From: Dokdonella sp.
Lineage (GTDB): Bacteria > Pseudomonadota > Gammaproteobacteria > Xanthomonadales > Rhodanobacteraceae
NCBI RefSeq assembly: GCF_019634845.1
Contig: NZ_JAHCAQ010000014.1
Location: 1-64,000, forward strand
Length of the DNA: 64,000 nt
Reading direction: 5' to 3'
The notes under the pieces were generated by a model. That model saw only the letters and a list, made by a program, of their open reading frames with translations, made no database searches and had not been told where the DNA came from. A program made the translations under genes and the position numbers. Positions 55,160 through 64,000 of this stretch are shown here, in pieces. Numbering within the stretch: position 1 is the first letter of the stretch; each line of letters opens with the position of its first letter.

Positions 55160-55924
55160 TCAGGCGCTGGCGGGCGGATCGAAGATCAGCGGCGGCGTCG
55201 AATGCGAGGCGCGGTAGCTGCGCACGACGCTGCCGTAGTGCACCACGCGGCGGATCGTGTACCAGGTGATGCGCGTGACATCACGCACCGGGCGGAAATG
55301 GCTGCCGCGGAATTCGCCGTGGTAGCGCACGTCGATCGGCACCGATACCACGCCCAATCCCTGGTCGCGCACCGCGGCAATCAGCAGCGCGGCCTCGAAC
55401 ACGAAATCGTCGGCGGCGAGGTCGGCCAGGTCGAGCGCCGCACGCGGGTAATAGCGCTGCCCGCTCTGCGTGTCGGCGACCGGGATGCCGCAGCCCCACG
55501 AAATGCCCCAGTCGGCCACCGCGTTGGCGCGGCGCCGCGCGCTGGGCTGGCTGTCCTTGTTGCGGATGCGCGCGCCGATCACGATGTGTTCGGGATGGGC
55601 GCGCGCGGCCGCGAGCAGGCGCGGGATGTCCTGGGCCAGGTGCTGGCCGTCGCCATCCATCGCGATCACGGCGTCGAAGCCCAGTTCGCGCGCCTTGCGA
55701 AAGCCGTCGCGCAGTCCCTGGCCCTTGCCGAGCGGACGCGGGTGGCGGATCAGCGTGATCGGCAGGTCGGCGATGCACGGCACGGTCGCGTCGCTGGAAC
55801 CATCGTCGATGACGATGACGTGCGGGCAGATCGCGAGCACCGATTCGACCACGCCGCGGATGGCGCGCTCCTCGTTGAGCGCGGGGATGACGACGGCGAT
55901 GCGATCGGCGCTGGTCGCGCTCAT
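55160..55924 (-). CDS. family 2 glycosyltransferase
   Basis: The 254-aa product has the GT-A fold start VVIPALNEERAIRGVVESVL. DDGSSD and the DxD-like AMDGDGQH (nucleotide-sugar and metal binding) are followed by the DTQSGQRYY acceptor-region motif. No membrane helix is visible. It overlaps the upstream ketosynthase-like gene by four bases, so it is likely to modify or attach the polyene product made by that set. The exact sugar or lipid acceptor is unknown. Confidence 0.9.
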   Translation of the reverse strand: MSATSADRIAVVIPALNEERAIRGVVESVLAICPHVIVIDDGSSDATVPCIADLPITLIRHPRPLGKGQGLRDGFRKARELGFDAVIAMDGDGQHLAQDIPRLLAAARAHPEHIVIGARIRNKDSQPSARRRANAVADWGISWGCGIPVADTQSGQRYYPRAALDLADLAADDFVFEAALLIAAVRDQGLGVVSVPIDVRYHGEFRGSHFRPVRDVTRITWYTIRRVVHYGSVVRSYRASHSTPPLIFDPPASA

Positions 55925-56667
55925 GGCGTGATCTCGATCTCGAGTTGACGGTGGATGCCGGCGGGCAAGGCGAGCGCCGCCGGCTGCTGCAGCGCCAGCG
56001 CACGCAGCAGTTCGGCGGCGGTCGCGGTGGCGGTCGCGGTGGTCGCGTGCTGGCGCAGGCGCAGGCGCGACCCCGCCGCAGCGGGGTCCGGATCGAGCAC
56101 GAGCGCGAGGGCCTGCGTCGAATCGGCGCCGAGCACGCGCGCGAGCGGGCCCTCGGCGGCGGCCTCGTAACAGGTGAACAGCACGGGTCGCGATTCGGCG
56201 CAGGCGAGCACGGCGGCTTCGAACAGGCCCGCGCCGAGCGTGCCGTGCCAGGCCGACAGCGCACTCGAGGCCTCGTGGCACTGCGTGGCCAGCGTCCAGT
56301 AGCCGACGGCGGCGTTGTGCACCGAGTTGTGGAATCGCGTCGGTGACAGTGCCAGCGGCTCGCTGGCGAGCGTGGCGCACATGTCGTGCGAGATCGCGAC
56401 CTCGCCGTGCGCCGAGCTGAACACGCACGGCAGGTCGGCGCCGGCGTGGCCGGCCATCGCGCAGGCCTGCGCCGCGACCTCGCAGGCGAGCAGCACGGTC
56501 AGCGGCGCGCGGCGGCGCTCGCCCTGCGGCAACACGCCGGCCGGCGGCCGCGCCGCGATGGCGCCGCCAATGGCCTCGCCGCGCAGCCAGGCGCGCAGTT
56601 GCGGCCAGTCGCCGCGCTGCGGCCACCAGGCACCGATGCCGGTGATGCGCAGCTCGAGCGCGTTCAT
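55921..56667 (-). CDS. beta-ketoacyl synthase-like chain-length-factor homologue
   Basis: The 248-aa product resembles the N-terminal half of ketosynthases but lacks the catalytic Cys-His-His set: the equivalent region reads TRFHNSVHNAAVGYWTLAT. Such proteins pair with an active ketosynthase in aryl-polyene and xanthomonadin clusters, where they help set chain length. It overlaps the preceding ketosynthase gene and the following glycosyltransferase gene by four bases each. I have left the gene unnamed. Confidence 0.82.
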   Translation of the reverse strand: MNALELRITGIGAWWPQRGDWPQLRAWLRGEAIGGAIAARPPAGVLPQGERRRAPLTVLLACEVAAQACAMAGHAGADLPCVFSSAHGEVAISHDMCATLASEPLALSPTRFHNSVHNAAVGYWTLATQCHEASSALSAWHGTLGAGLFEAAVLACAESRPVLFTCYEAAAEGPLARVLGADSTQALALVLDPDPAAAGSRLRLRQHATTATATATAAELLRALALQQPAALALPAGIHRQLEIEITP

Positions 56668-57857
56668 GCCTGACCCCGCCCGAACACGAGCGCGCAGTTG
56701 TTGCCGCCGAAACCGAACGAGTTGCTGAGCGCGGTGCGCAGCGTGCGCGTCTCGTTGGCCAGTGCCAGTTGCGGCCCGCAGGCGGCCGCAGGCGTGGTGG
56801 TGTTGAGCGTGCCGGGCACGCAGCCATGTTCGAGCGCGAGCAGGCACAGCACGGCCTCGACGATGCCGGCCGCGCCGAGCGTGTGGCCGGTCCAGCCCTT
56901 GGTCGAGCTGGCGCGCGTGGTGGGCGGAAACAGCGCCGCGATCACGGCCGCCTCGACCTCGTCGTTCTTGGCGGTGGCGGTGCCGTGCAGGTTGATGTAG
57001 TCGATGTCGGCGGCAGCCAGCCCGGCGCGGGCCAGCGCCGCCTCGATCGCGAGCCGCGCGCCGAGACCCTGCGGATGCGGCGTCGACATGTGGTGGGCGT
57101 CGGAGGACTCGCCATGACCGAGCAGGTGAGGCGCGCCGGGCGGGCCGTCGCGCTCGAGCAGGACAAAGCCGGCGGCTTCGCCGATCGAGATGCCGTTGCG
57201 CTGCGCATCGAACGGCCGGCACGGCTGCGGCGCGACGAGCTCGAGCGCGTTGAAGCCGAACAGCACGCTGCCACACAACGAATCGACGCCAGCGAGCACC
57301 ACCGCGTCGGCAAGGCCCAGCCGCAGCAGGCGTTCGCCCTGGGCAAAGATCTTCGCGCTCGACGAGCAGGCCGTGGACTGGCTCATGCAGGGGCCGCGCG
57401 CACCGATCACGCGCTCCAGCAGCAGGCCGAGCGAGTGCAGCGTATGCAGTTCCGGCGCCGCCAGGCTGGCCGGAAAGCGATCCCCGGCGAGTTCGCTGTA
57501 CGCGGCTTCGGTGGCGCCGATGCTTGCGGTCGAGGTGGCCGCGAGCAGGGCCACGCGCGCTGCGCCGTGGCGCGCGACCGCCGCGCGGGCGGCATCGATG
57601 AAGCCATCGCCGTGCAGGCCGAGCCAGGCCAGGCGGTGGTTGCGGCTGTCGAGGTCGCGCAGTTCAGGCGGCAGGGTGACGTCCTCGATGCCCGCGACGC
57701 GACCGACCGCGCACGGCAACGGGCTGCGGGTGAAGTCATTGGCGCGCAGGCCGCTGCGCCGCTCGCGCAACGCGCGCAACTGCGCCTCGCGGCCGCGGCC
57801 GAGCGCGGTCGTGACGGTGGCGGCAGTGATGGCGAGCGGCGGAATCCGGCAGGGCAC
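56664..57857 (-). CDS. beta-ketoacyl-ACP synthase, aryl-polyene type
   Basis: The 397-aa condensing enzyme has the complete active site: Cys164 ([11 protein letters not shown]), His291 ([13 protein letters not shown]) and His325 ([11 protein letters not shown]), plus the C-terminal [10 protein letters not shown]. It elongates acyl chains by decarboxylative condensation. Together with the chain-length-factor homologue and glycosyltransferase it resembles part of an aryl-polyene/xanthomonadin pathway. Further genes of such a pathway are not in the window. Confidence 0.88.
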   Translation of the reverse strand: MPCRIPPLAITAATVTTALGRGREAQLRALRERRSGLRANDFTRSPLPCAVGRVAGIEDVTLPPELRDLDSRNHRLAWLGLHGDGFIDAARAAVARHGAARVALLAATSTASIGATEAAYSELAGDRFPASLAAPELHTLHSLGLLLERVIGARGPCMSQSTACSSSAKIFAQGERLLRLGLADAVVLAGVDSLCGSVLFGFNALELVAPQPCRPFDAQRNGISIGEAAGFVLLERDGPPGAPHLLGHGESSDAHHMSTPHPQGLGARLAIEAALARAGLAAADIDYINLHGTATAKNDEVEAAVIAALFPPTTRASSTKGWTGHTLGAAGIVEAVLCLLALEHGCVPGTLNTTTPAAACGPQLALANETRTLRTALSNSFGFGGNNCALVFGRGQA

Positions 57858-57963
57858 GTGGACGACACGGCGAAGTCGTGGCCGGCATTATCGCATGGCG
57901 CGCGCGCGGCGCCGTGATGCACGCCCGCTACAATGCGCGGTCTTTTCCGGCAGTGGAGGCAGC

Positions 57964-58938
57964 ATGGCCACCGATGGGCAAACCGCAGCCGCCGCGCGGG
58001 CCGTGGCGGCGGACCACATCGAAGCCGTGCGCGGCTTCTTCATGGCGCTGCAGGATCGCATCTGCGCGGCGCTCGAGCAGGCCGACGGCGGGGCGTGTTT
58101 CGTCGAGGACGCCTGGCAGCGCGAAGCCCAGCCCGACGGCGGCGCGCTCAGCGGACTGGGCCGCACGCGCGTGCTCAAGGAAGGCGCCGTGTTCGAGCAG
58201 GGCGGCGTCAATTTCTCCGCGGTGTCGGGTCCGCAGATGCCGGCGTCGGCGACCGCGCACCGGCCCGAACTGGCTGCCGCGCCATGGACCGCGATGGGTG
58301 TGTCGCTGGTGCTGCATCCGCGCAATCCCTACCTGCCGACGACCCACATGAACGTGCGTTTCTTCCAGGCCCATGTGGACGGCAGTGAGCGCAACTGGTG
58401 GTTCGGTGGTGGCTTCGACCTGACGCCGTTCTATCCGTTCGACGAGGACGTGCGTCACTGGCACACGGTCGCGCGCGAGGCGGTGGCGCCGTTCGGCGAC
58501 GATGTGTATCCACGGCTGAAGCAGTGGTGCGACGAATACTTCTTCCTGCGCCACCGCGGCGAAACGCGCGGCGTCGGCGGCCTGTTCTACGACGACCTCA
58601 GTGCCGGCGGCTTCGAGCGCTGCTTCGGCATCACGCGCCATGTCGGCAATGGCTTCCTCGACGCCTACCTGCCGATCGTGGCGCGACGCAAGGCGATGGC
58701 ATGGGGCGAACGCGAGCGCGAGTTTCAGTTGTACCGGCGCGGTCGCTATGTCGAGTTCAACCTCGTCTACGACCGCGGCACGCTGTTCGGCCTGCAGTCG
58801 GGCGGCCGCGCCGAATCGATCCTCATGAGCATGCCGCCGCGCCTGCGCTTCGAATACGGCTATACCCCCGCGCCCGGCAGCGCCGAGGCGCGCCTGGCCG
58901 ATTACCTGCGACCGCGCGACTGGCTGGCCGGCGGCTGA
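57964..58938 (+). CDS. hemF: oxygen-dependent coproporphyrinogen-III oxidase
   Basis: The 324-aa enzyme converts coproporphyrinogen III to protoporphyrinogen IX using O2. Family segments [10 protein letters not shown] (the usual region is GVNFS-H-V-G), [29 protein letters not shown] and [17 protein letters not shown] are present. GGAGG is four bases before the ATG at 57964. It diverges from the ketosynthase gene with a 106-bp gap. Its presence implies aerobic haem synthesis. Confidence 0.96.
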   Translation: MATDGQTAAAARAVAADHIEAVRGFFMALQDRICAALEQADGGACFVEDAWQREAQPDGGALSGLGRTRVLKEGAVFEQGGVNFSAVSGPQMPASATAHRPELAAAPWTAMGVSLVLHPRNPYLPTTHMNVRFFQAHVDGSERNWWFGGGFDLTPFYPFDEDVRHWHTVAREAVAPFGDDVYPRLKQWCDEYFFLRHRGETRGVGGLFYDDLSAGGFERCFGITRHVGNGFLDAYLPIVARRKAMAWGEREREFQLYRRGRYVEFNLVYDRGTLFGLQSGGRAESILMSMPPRLRFEYGYTPAPGSAEARLADYLRPRDWLAGG

Positions 58939-59044
58939 CGCGGTCGCTGGCCGCAGCGCACGCGGCCGCCGCGCTGCGTGCAAGTGGACGCGAGCCCGCC
59001 GCACGAGGCACCATGCGTGGTTGCCTTCCCTCGCGCCGGCGCAA

Positions 59045-62000
59045 ATGGACGAGACGACCTTTCGCGATCTGCTTGCACGACACTGGACCGCCCTGTTCGA
59101 TCCGCGCACGCTCGAACGTGGCGCCGACTACCAGCGTCGTGGCCTCGTGCAGGAGCTGCAATACAAGGACGACGTCGGCGAAGGGGTGCTGATCGGTACC
59201 GTGCAGGGCTCGGCGCGCGACCCCTACCTGGCCGGCGTGCGGCTGGAGTGGGACGGCGGGCGCACCCGGCTCGACAGCTACTGCACCTGTCCGCTGCAGG
59301 CGGCGTGCAAGCACGTCGCGGCGACGATCCTGCAGGAACTGCGCGCGACGACTGAAACGCCAGCCGCTGGCGGCGCGGTGGCGCCGCCGCAACTGGGCGC
59401 GTGGAAGACCTGGCTCGATACGCTGCGTGGCGATGCCGGCGAGTCCGCGACCGATGCGGCGGTGGCCGGCACGCAATCGGTGTGCGCGATCCTGCTGCGC
59501 AGCGATGGCAGCCAGCCGTTGCCGGCATTGCAGGCGCAGATCGTGCGCGTGCAGCCGGGCAAGCATGGCGGCTACGCGACGCCGCAGCCGCTGCAGCCGT
59601 CGTGGGCCGATCCCGAACCCTGGCGCGGACTCGACGCGACCACGTTCCAGCTCGTCGCCGGGCTGCGCATGCGGGCACCGGCGTTCGGCGGCAGCGGCGG
59701 CTGGTTCCGCCTGGCCAATCAGGCCGACGAGCCGCTGGTCGACACGCTGCTGGCCTCGCTGCCGTGCTTCTTCGACAAGGTTTCGGCAGGACGGGTCGCG
59801 CCCGGCCCGGCGCGCGCGCTGCGCATCGGCTGGGAGGCGCGCGACGACGGCACCCAGAAGCTCGCGTTGAGCGTCGACGGCGCGCCGCGCGCGCGTCTGC
59901 TCAAGGTCGGACACCTGTGGTACTTCGATGCCGCTGGCCGCGAGCTCGGTCGCGTCGATGGCGACGTGCGTCTGGCCGAAGCCGTGCTGCGCGCGCCGCC
60001 GCTGTTGCCCGAACAGGTGCCGCTGCTGATGGAACGCTGGCGCGACACTCCGCTGCTGGCGGCCTTGCCGCGGCCGGCCGAACCGGTGGTCGAGAAGCTG
60101 CGCGCGGCGCCCGTGCCGGTGTTGGCGCTGCGCGTGGTGTCGGCGTTCGCGGCGCCCGGCCGGTCCTACCAGGCCGGCGTGGCCAGGCTGTCGTTCGACT
60201 ACGGCGGGCTGCGCCTGCCGATGTTCCCGGCGCCGGCGCGCGAGCGCCGCCGCCAGGGCGAGCGCGTGGTCGAGGTGGCGCGCGATCGGGCGCGTGAAGG
60301 CGCCGCCATCGAGCAGCTCGAGGCGCTCGGGCTCGTGCCCGCCGAGATGCGCGCCTCGCTGCGCGGGTTGCCTGCGCAGGCGATCGACGACAACGACTTC
60401 GTGCTGGTGCAGGCGCGCAGCCAGATCGCCGGCGCCGACCAGCTGTTCGCGCTCGCGCCGCGGCTGCGCGAGCTCGGCTTCCGCCTCGAATCGGGCGAGG
60501 GTTTTCCGTTCGAGCTGCTCGACGCGCCCGACGGCTGGCAGTTCGACATCGACGAGGGTGCCGGCAACGCCTGGTTCGACCTGCGTCTGGGCATCGACAT
60601 CGGCGGCGAGCGCATCGACCTGCTGCCGGTGTTGCACCGCTTGCTCGCCGACCCGCTGTTTCCGCTCAACGCACGCAAGGGCGAGGCCGGGGATGCGACC
60701 TGGCTGGTGCCGATCGATGCGCGCCGGCGCATGCCGTTGCCGCTGACGCAGTTGCGCGCACTGATTGCGCCATTGCTGGAATGGCTGCAGGGCCCGCTGC
60801 ACGAACACGATGGCGCCTTGCGCCTGCGCCGCGCCCAGTCCGACGTGGTCGAGGCGCTGGCGCCGGCGCTGCCCAAACCCTGGCGCGGCGGCGAGCGCCT
60901 GCGCGCGCAGATCGAACGTCGCCAGCAGCCGCGCCCCGCGATGGCCGAGCCGGTGGGCCTGCGCACGACGCTGCGCCCCTACCAGCACGACGGCCTGGCC
61001 TGGCTCGGTTTTCTTGCCGACGCCGGCCTCGGCGGCATCCTGGCCGACGACATGGGCCTGGGCAAGACCGTGCAACTGCTCGCCCATCTGCTCGCCGAGA
61101 AGCACAATGGCCGGCTCGATCGCCCCGCGCTCGTGCTTGCGCCGACCAGTCTGGTCGGCAACTGGCGTGCCGAAGCCGCGCGCTTCGCGCCCGATCTCAA
61201 GGTGCTCGTCGTGCACGGCCCGCAGCGCCACGGCCTGCACGATGAGATGGCGCGGCATGATCTGGTCATCACCACCTATCCCTTGCTGCTGCGCGACCAC
61301 GCCCAGCTCATCGCGCAACCGTGGTCGGTGCTCGTGCTCGACGAGGCACAGGCGATCAAGAACGCGCGCAGTCGCGCCGCTCGGCTCGTGCGCGAGATCG
61401 ACGCGCGGCAGCGCATCGCGATGACCGGCACGCCGCTGGAAAACCATCTCGGCGAGTTGTGGGCCTTGTTCGACGCCGTCGAGCCGGGACTGCTCGGTGA
61501 CGAGAAGCACTTTGCGCGCTTCTTCCGCACGCCGATCGAGAAGCACGCCGACGCCGAACGGCAGGCGCGCCTCAACCGCCGCATCGCGCCGCTGATGCTA
61601 CGCCGGCGCAAGGAAGACGTGCTGTCGGAGTTGCCGGCCAAGACCGAAATCGTGCGTCGCATCGAGCTCGAAGGCCGCCAGCGCGAGCTGTACGAGACCT
61701 TGCGCCTGGCCCAACACCAGCGCGTGGTGGAGGAGATGCGCCGGCGCGGCCTCGCGCAGAGCGGCATCGTGGTGATCGACGCCTTGCTCAAGCTGCGCCA
61801 GATCTGTTGCGACCCGCGACTGGTCAAGCTCGAGCGCGCACGCAAGGTCAACGACAGCGCCAAGCTCGACCACCTCGTCGAGATGCTCGACAGCCTGCTC
61901 GCCGAGGGGCGCCGCGTGCTCGTGTTCAGCCAGTTCGCGCAGATGCTGGCGCTGGTGGAGCAGGCCCTGCACGAGCGCAAGCTGCCGCACCAGACCCTGA

Positions 62001-62374
62001 CCGGCGATACACCGGGCACCCAGCGTGCGGCGCTCGTCGAGCGTTTCCAGCAGGGCGCCGTGCCGCTGTTCCTGATCAGCCTCAAGGCCGGCGGCGTCGG
62101 CCTCAACCTGACGGCCGCCGACACCGTCATCCACTACGACCCATGGTGGAACCCCGCCGTCGAGGCGCAGGCGACGGACCGCGCCCATCGCATCGGTCAG
62201 GACAAGCCCGTGTTCGTCTACAAGCTCATCTGCGCCGGCACCGTCGAGGAAAAGATCCAGGACCTGCAGCAGCGCAAGGCCGAGCTTGCGCGCGCCGTGC
62301 TCGAAGGCGGCAGCACGCAGGCGCTGCGTTTCGATGAAAGCGACATCAGCGAGCTGTTCGCGCCGATGCAGTAG
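59045..62374 (+). CDS. SWIM zinc-finger SNF2-family helicase
   Basis: The 1109-aa product has an N-terminal SWIM zinc finger (Cys80, Cys82, Cys88, His90 in CTCPLQAACKH), a long middle domain and a Snf2 ATPase. Motif I is LADDMGLGKT (Lys674), motif II is DEAQ (766-769), and the C-terminal helicase domain ends in QATDRAHRIGQ. Such proteins translocate on duplex DNA; bacterial members are linked to transcription or recombination. ATG 59045 is preferred over a TTG at 59021. Confidence 0.93.
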   Translation: MDETTFRDLLARHWTALFDPRTLERGADYQRRGLVQELQYKDDVGEGVLIGTVQGSARDPYLAGVRLEWDGGRTRLDSYCTCPLQAACKHVAATILQELRATTETPAAGGAVAPPQLGAWKTWLDTLRGDAGESATDAAVAGTQSVCAILLRSDGSQPLPALQAQIVRVQPGKHGGYATPQPLQPSWADPEPWRGLDATTFQLVAGLRMRAPAFGGSGGWFRLANQADEPLVDTLLASLPCFFDKVSAGRVAPGPARALRIGWEARDDGTQKLALSVDGAPRARLLKVGHLWYFDAAGRELGRVDGDVRLAEAVLRAPPLLPEQVPLLMERWRDTPLLAALPRPAEPVVEKLRAAPVPVLALRVVSAFAAPGRSYQAGVARLSFDYGGLRLPMFPAPARERRRQGERVVEVARDRAREGAAIEQLEALGLVPAEMRASLRGLPAQAIDDNDFVLVQARSQIAGADQLFALAPRLRELGFRLESGEGFPFELLDAPDGWQFDIDEGAGNAWFDLRLGIDIGGERIDLLPVLHRLLADPLFPLNARKGEAGDATWLVPIDARRRMPLPLTQLRALIAPLLEWLQGPLHEHDGALRLRRAQSDVVEALAPALPKPWRGGERLRAQIERRQQPRPAMAEPVGLRTTLRPYQHDGLAWLGFLADAGLGGILADDMGLGKTVQLLAHLLAEKHNGRLDRPALVLAPTSLVGNWRAEAARFAPDLKVLVVHGPQRHGLHDEMARHDLVITTYPLLLRDHAQLIAQPWSVLVLDEAQAIKNARSRAARLVREIDARQRIAMTGTPLENHLGELWALFDAVEPGLLGDEKHFARFFRTPIEKHADAERQARLNRRIAPLMLRRRKEDVLSELPAKTEIVRRIELEGRQRELYETLRLAQHQRVVEEMRRRGLAQSGIVVIDALLKLRQICCDPRLVKLERARKVNDSAKLDHLVEMLDSLLAEGRRVLVFSQFAQMLALVEQALHERKLPHQTLTGDTPGTQRAALVERFQQGAVPLFLISLKAGGVGLNLTAADTVIHYDPWWNPAVEAQATDRAHRIGQDKPVFVYKLICAGTVEEKIQDLQQRKAELARAVLEGGSTQALRFDESDISELFAPMQ

Positions 62375-62409
62375 CGCGGCGCCGCGCCGCGCACCGTTAC
62401 AATCGCGCG

Positions 62410-64000
62410 ATGGATGTCTCGCACCTGCTCGACGGGCTCAACGATGCGCAGCGCAGCGCGGTCGCCGCGCCGCCCGGCCACCATCTCGTGCTGGCCGGCG
62501 CAGGTTCGGGCAAGACGCGCGTGCTCACCCACCGCATCGCCTGGCTGGTCGAGGTGGAGCACGTTTCGCCGTGGTCGGTGCTGGCGGTGACCTTCACCAA
62601 CAAGGCCGCCGGCGAGATGCGCGCGCGCGCCGAGCGCCTCGTCGCGGGCAATCCGCGTGGGCTCACGATCGGAACCTTCCATGGCATCGCCCATCGCCTG
62701 CTGCGGCGGCACTGGCGCGAGGCGAACCTGCCCGAGACGTTCCAGATCCTCGATGCCGACGACCAGCAGCGGCTCGTCAAGCGCGTGCTGCGCGAGCTCG
62801 GTGTCGACGAGGCGCGCTTTCCGCCGCGGCAAGCGACCTGGTTCATCAATGCGGCCAAGGACGAAGGCAAGCGCGCCGCCGCGCTCGACGCCGGCTACAG
62901 CCCGGCCAACCGCGTGCTGATCGACGTCTATCGCGCCTACGAGGCGGCGTGCCAGCGCGGCGGACTGGTCGATTTCGCCGAACTGCTGCTGCGCGCACAC
63001 GAACTGTGGCTGCGTGACGAGGCGCTGCTCGCGCATTACCGCGAGCGTTGGCGCCACTTGCTGGTCGACGAATTCCAGGACACCAACACGTTGCAGTACG
63101 CCTGGTTGCGCGTGCTCGCCGGCAGCAGCGGCCAGCTGTTCGTGGTCGGCGACGACGACCAGGCCATCTACGGCTGGCGCGGTGCGCGGGTCGAGAACGT
63201 GCAGCACTTCCTGCGCGACTTTCCGCAGGCGCGCACGATCCGGCTCGAGCAGAACTATCGCTCCACCGGCACCATCCTCGCCGCCGCCAATGCCGTCATC
63301 GCGCACAATCCCGACCGCCTCGGCAAGCAGTTGTGGACGGCCGGCGCGAGCGGCGCGCCGATCGACCTGTATGCGGCCTACAACGAGCAGGACGAGGCGC
63401 GCTACGTGGTCGAGCGCATCGCCGCGCAGGTGCGTGAGGGCGCCGCACCGAGCGCGCACGCGATCCTGTACCGGTCCAATGCGCAGTCGCGCAACTTCGA
63501 GGAGCAGCTTGCGCAGCGTGGCATCGCCTACCGCGTCTACGGTGGCCTGCGCTACTTCGATCGCGCCGAGGTCAAGGATGCGCTGGCCTACCTGCGCCTG
63601 GTGGCCAACCGCGGCGACGATGCCGCCTTCGAGCGTGCCGTCAACACGCCGCCACGCGGCATCGGCGAGCGCACGCTCGACAGCCTGCGCCAGCGCGCGC
63701 GCGGCGCCGACACCTCGTTGTGGCAAGCGGCCCTCGCCGAGCTGGCGCAAGGCGCGCTGGCATCGCGCGCGAAGAATGCCTTGCGCGGTTTCCTCGACCT
63801 GATCGAGCGGCTCGCGCGCGACTGCGGCGGCGGCGCGCCCGCAGACGACGCGGCTGCGGTCGCCGTCGATGAAGCCGGGCCGGAGGCGGCGGCGCTGACC
63901 CTGGCCGAGCAGATCGAACATGCGGTGGCGCGCTCGGGCCTGCGCGAGTATTACGAAAAGGACAGCCGCGGCAGCGCCGAGTCGCGCGTCGAGAACATCG
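62410..64000 (+). CDS. uvrD: UvrD/Rep-type DNA helicase (partial, cut by window end)
   Basis: The visible 530 residues show a superfamily 1A helicase. Walker A is AGAGSGKT (29-36), then motif Ia (TFTNKAAGEMRAR), GTFHGIAHRLLRRHW, DEFQDTN, GDDDQAIYGWRGA and QNYRST. Weak spots cannot be judged because the C-terminal third is missing. The N-terminal LLDGLNDAQRSAVAAPPGHHL fits UvrD (helicase II) better than Rep. It acts in nucleotide-excision and mismatch repair. The gene runs off the right edge. Confidence 0.93.
   Translation, partial: MDVSHLLDGLNDAQRSAVAAPPGHHLVLAGAGSGKTRVLTHRIAWLVEVEHVSPWSVLAVTFTNKAAGEMRARAERLVAGNPRGLTIGTFHGIAHRLLRRHWREANLPETFQILDADDQQRLVKRVLRELGVDEARFPPRQATWFINAAKDEGKRAAALDAGYSPANRVLIDVYRAYEAACQRGGLVDFAELLLRAHELWLRDEALLAHYRERWRHLLVDEFQDTNTLQYAWLRVLAGSSGQLFVVGDDDQAIYGWRGARVENVQHFLRDFPQARTIRLEQNYRSTGTILAAANAVIAHNPDRLGKQLWTAGASGAPIDLYAAYNEQDEARYVVERIAAQVREGAAPSAHAILYRSNAQSRNFEEQLAQRGIAYRVYGGLRYFDRAEVKDALAYLRLVANRGDDAAFERAVNTPPRGIGERTLDSLRQRARGADTSLWQAALAELAQGALASRAKNALRGFLDLIERLARDCGGGAPADDAAAVAVDEAGPEAAALTLAEQIEHAVARSGLREYYEKDSRGSAESRVENI

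Noticed and set aside
58823-61546. 907-codon open frame on the minus strand opposite the SNF2 gene and the end of hemF
   Set aside because: It is opposite two well-supported genes and has only low-complexity Arg/Gln/Ala sequence.

Overview
This window is about 64 kb of GC-rich, densely packed chromosome. I infer a gammaproteobacterium of the Xanthomonadales/Lysobacterales, perhaps close to the Rhodanobacteraceae. The grounds are the algZ-algR-hemC linkage, a RhlB protein of the xanthomonad type, ftsEX close to rpoH, an aryl-polyene/xanthomonadin-type ketosynthase pair, and predicted secreted proteins ending in an IF-[KR]-NG-[FS]-D motif. No rRNA, tRNA, CRISPR array or complete insertion sequence was seen. 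Product calls rest on motif recognition by eye; no database search was run.

Layout. 1-290 holds three copies of a 95-bp tandem repeat. 312-3717 (minus) holds hemC, an AlgR/AlgZ two-component pair and a carboxylesterase. 3841-6761 (plus) encodes an S9 peptidase and a DUF3574 lipoprotein. 6843-9037 (minus) is rho and trxA, with rhlB diverging at 9284. 11069-21241 (minus) is an unusual cluster of three paralogous Ser/Thr kinase-TPR proteins and two ECF-like sigma factors, interrupted by an IS30 remnant and a truncated secreted-protein gene. 21428-25519 (minus) holds a large secreted protein and a three-gene cassette of unknown function. 25927-33438 (plus) is a partial type II secretion operon (gspC, gspD, a PH-like membrane protein, gspE, gspF); a decayed hydrolase and a VapBC-like toxin-antitoxin pair lie between gspE and gspF.

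33578-37899 (plus) is ftsE, ftsX, a double-receiver protein, ung and rpoH, the last preceded by a perfect CIRCE element. priA (minus) is followed by an AT-rich gap carrying two consensus DnaA boxes, then a sigma factor/DUF3619/DUF3106 operon. A DUF3667 protein, a MATE exporter and sppA follow. 47033-51817 (minus) encodes a 2-oxoacid:ferredoxin oxidoreductase and a GltD-like iron-sulfur flavoprotein, joined by a 22-codon overlapping ORF. The end of the window holds a lipoprotein, an SDR, an Ada-AlkA fusion, ogt, a three-gene polyketide/aryl-polyene-type fragment, hemF, a SWIM/SNF2 helicase and the 5' part of uvrD.

Functional themes. Most of the window is housekeeping: haem, transcription termination, RNA decay, replication restart, heat shock, cell division and alkylation repair. 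The most unusual part is the kinase/sigma cluster. Both sigma factors carry a Thr-Thr pair where ordinary ECF factors have acidic residues, which suggests they may be switched on by phosphorylation from the neighbouring kinases rather than by anti-sigma release.
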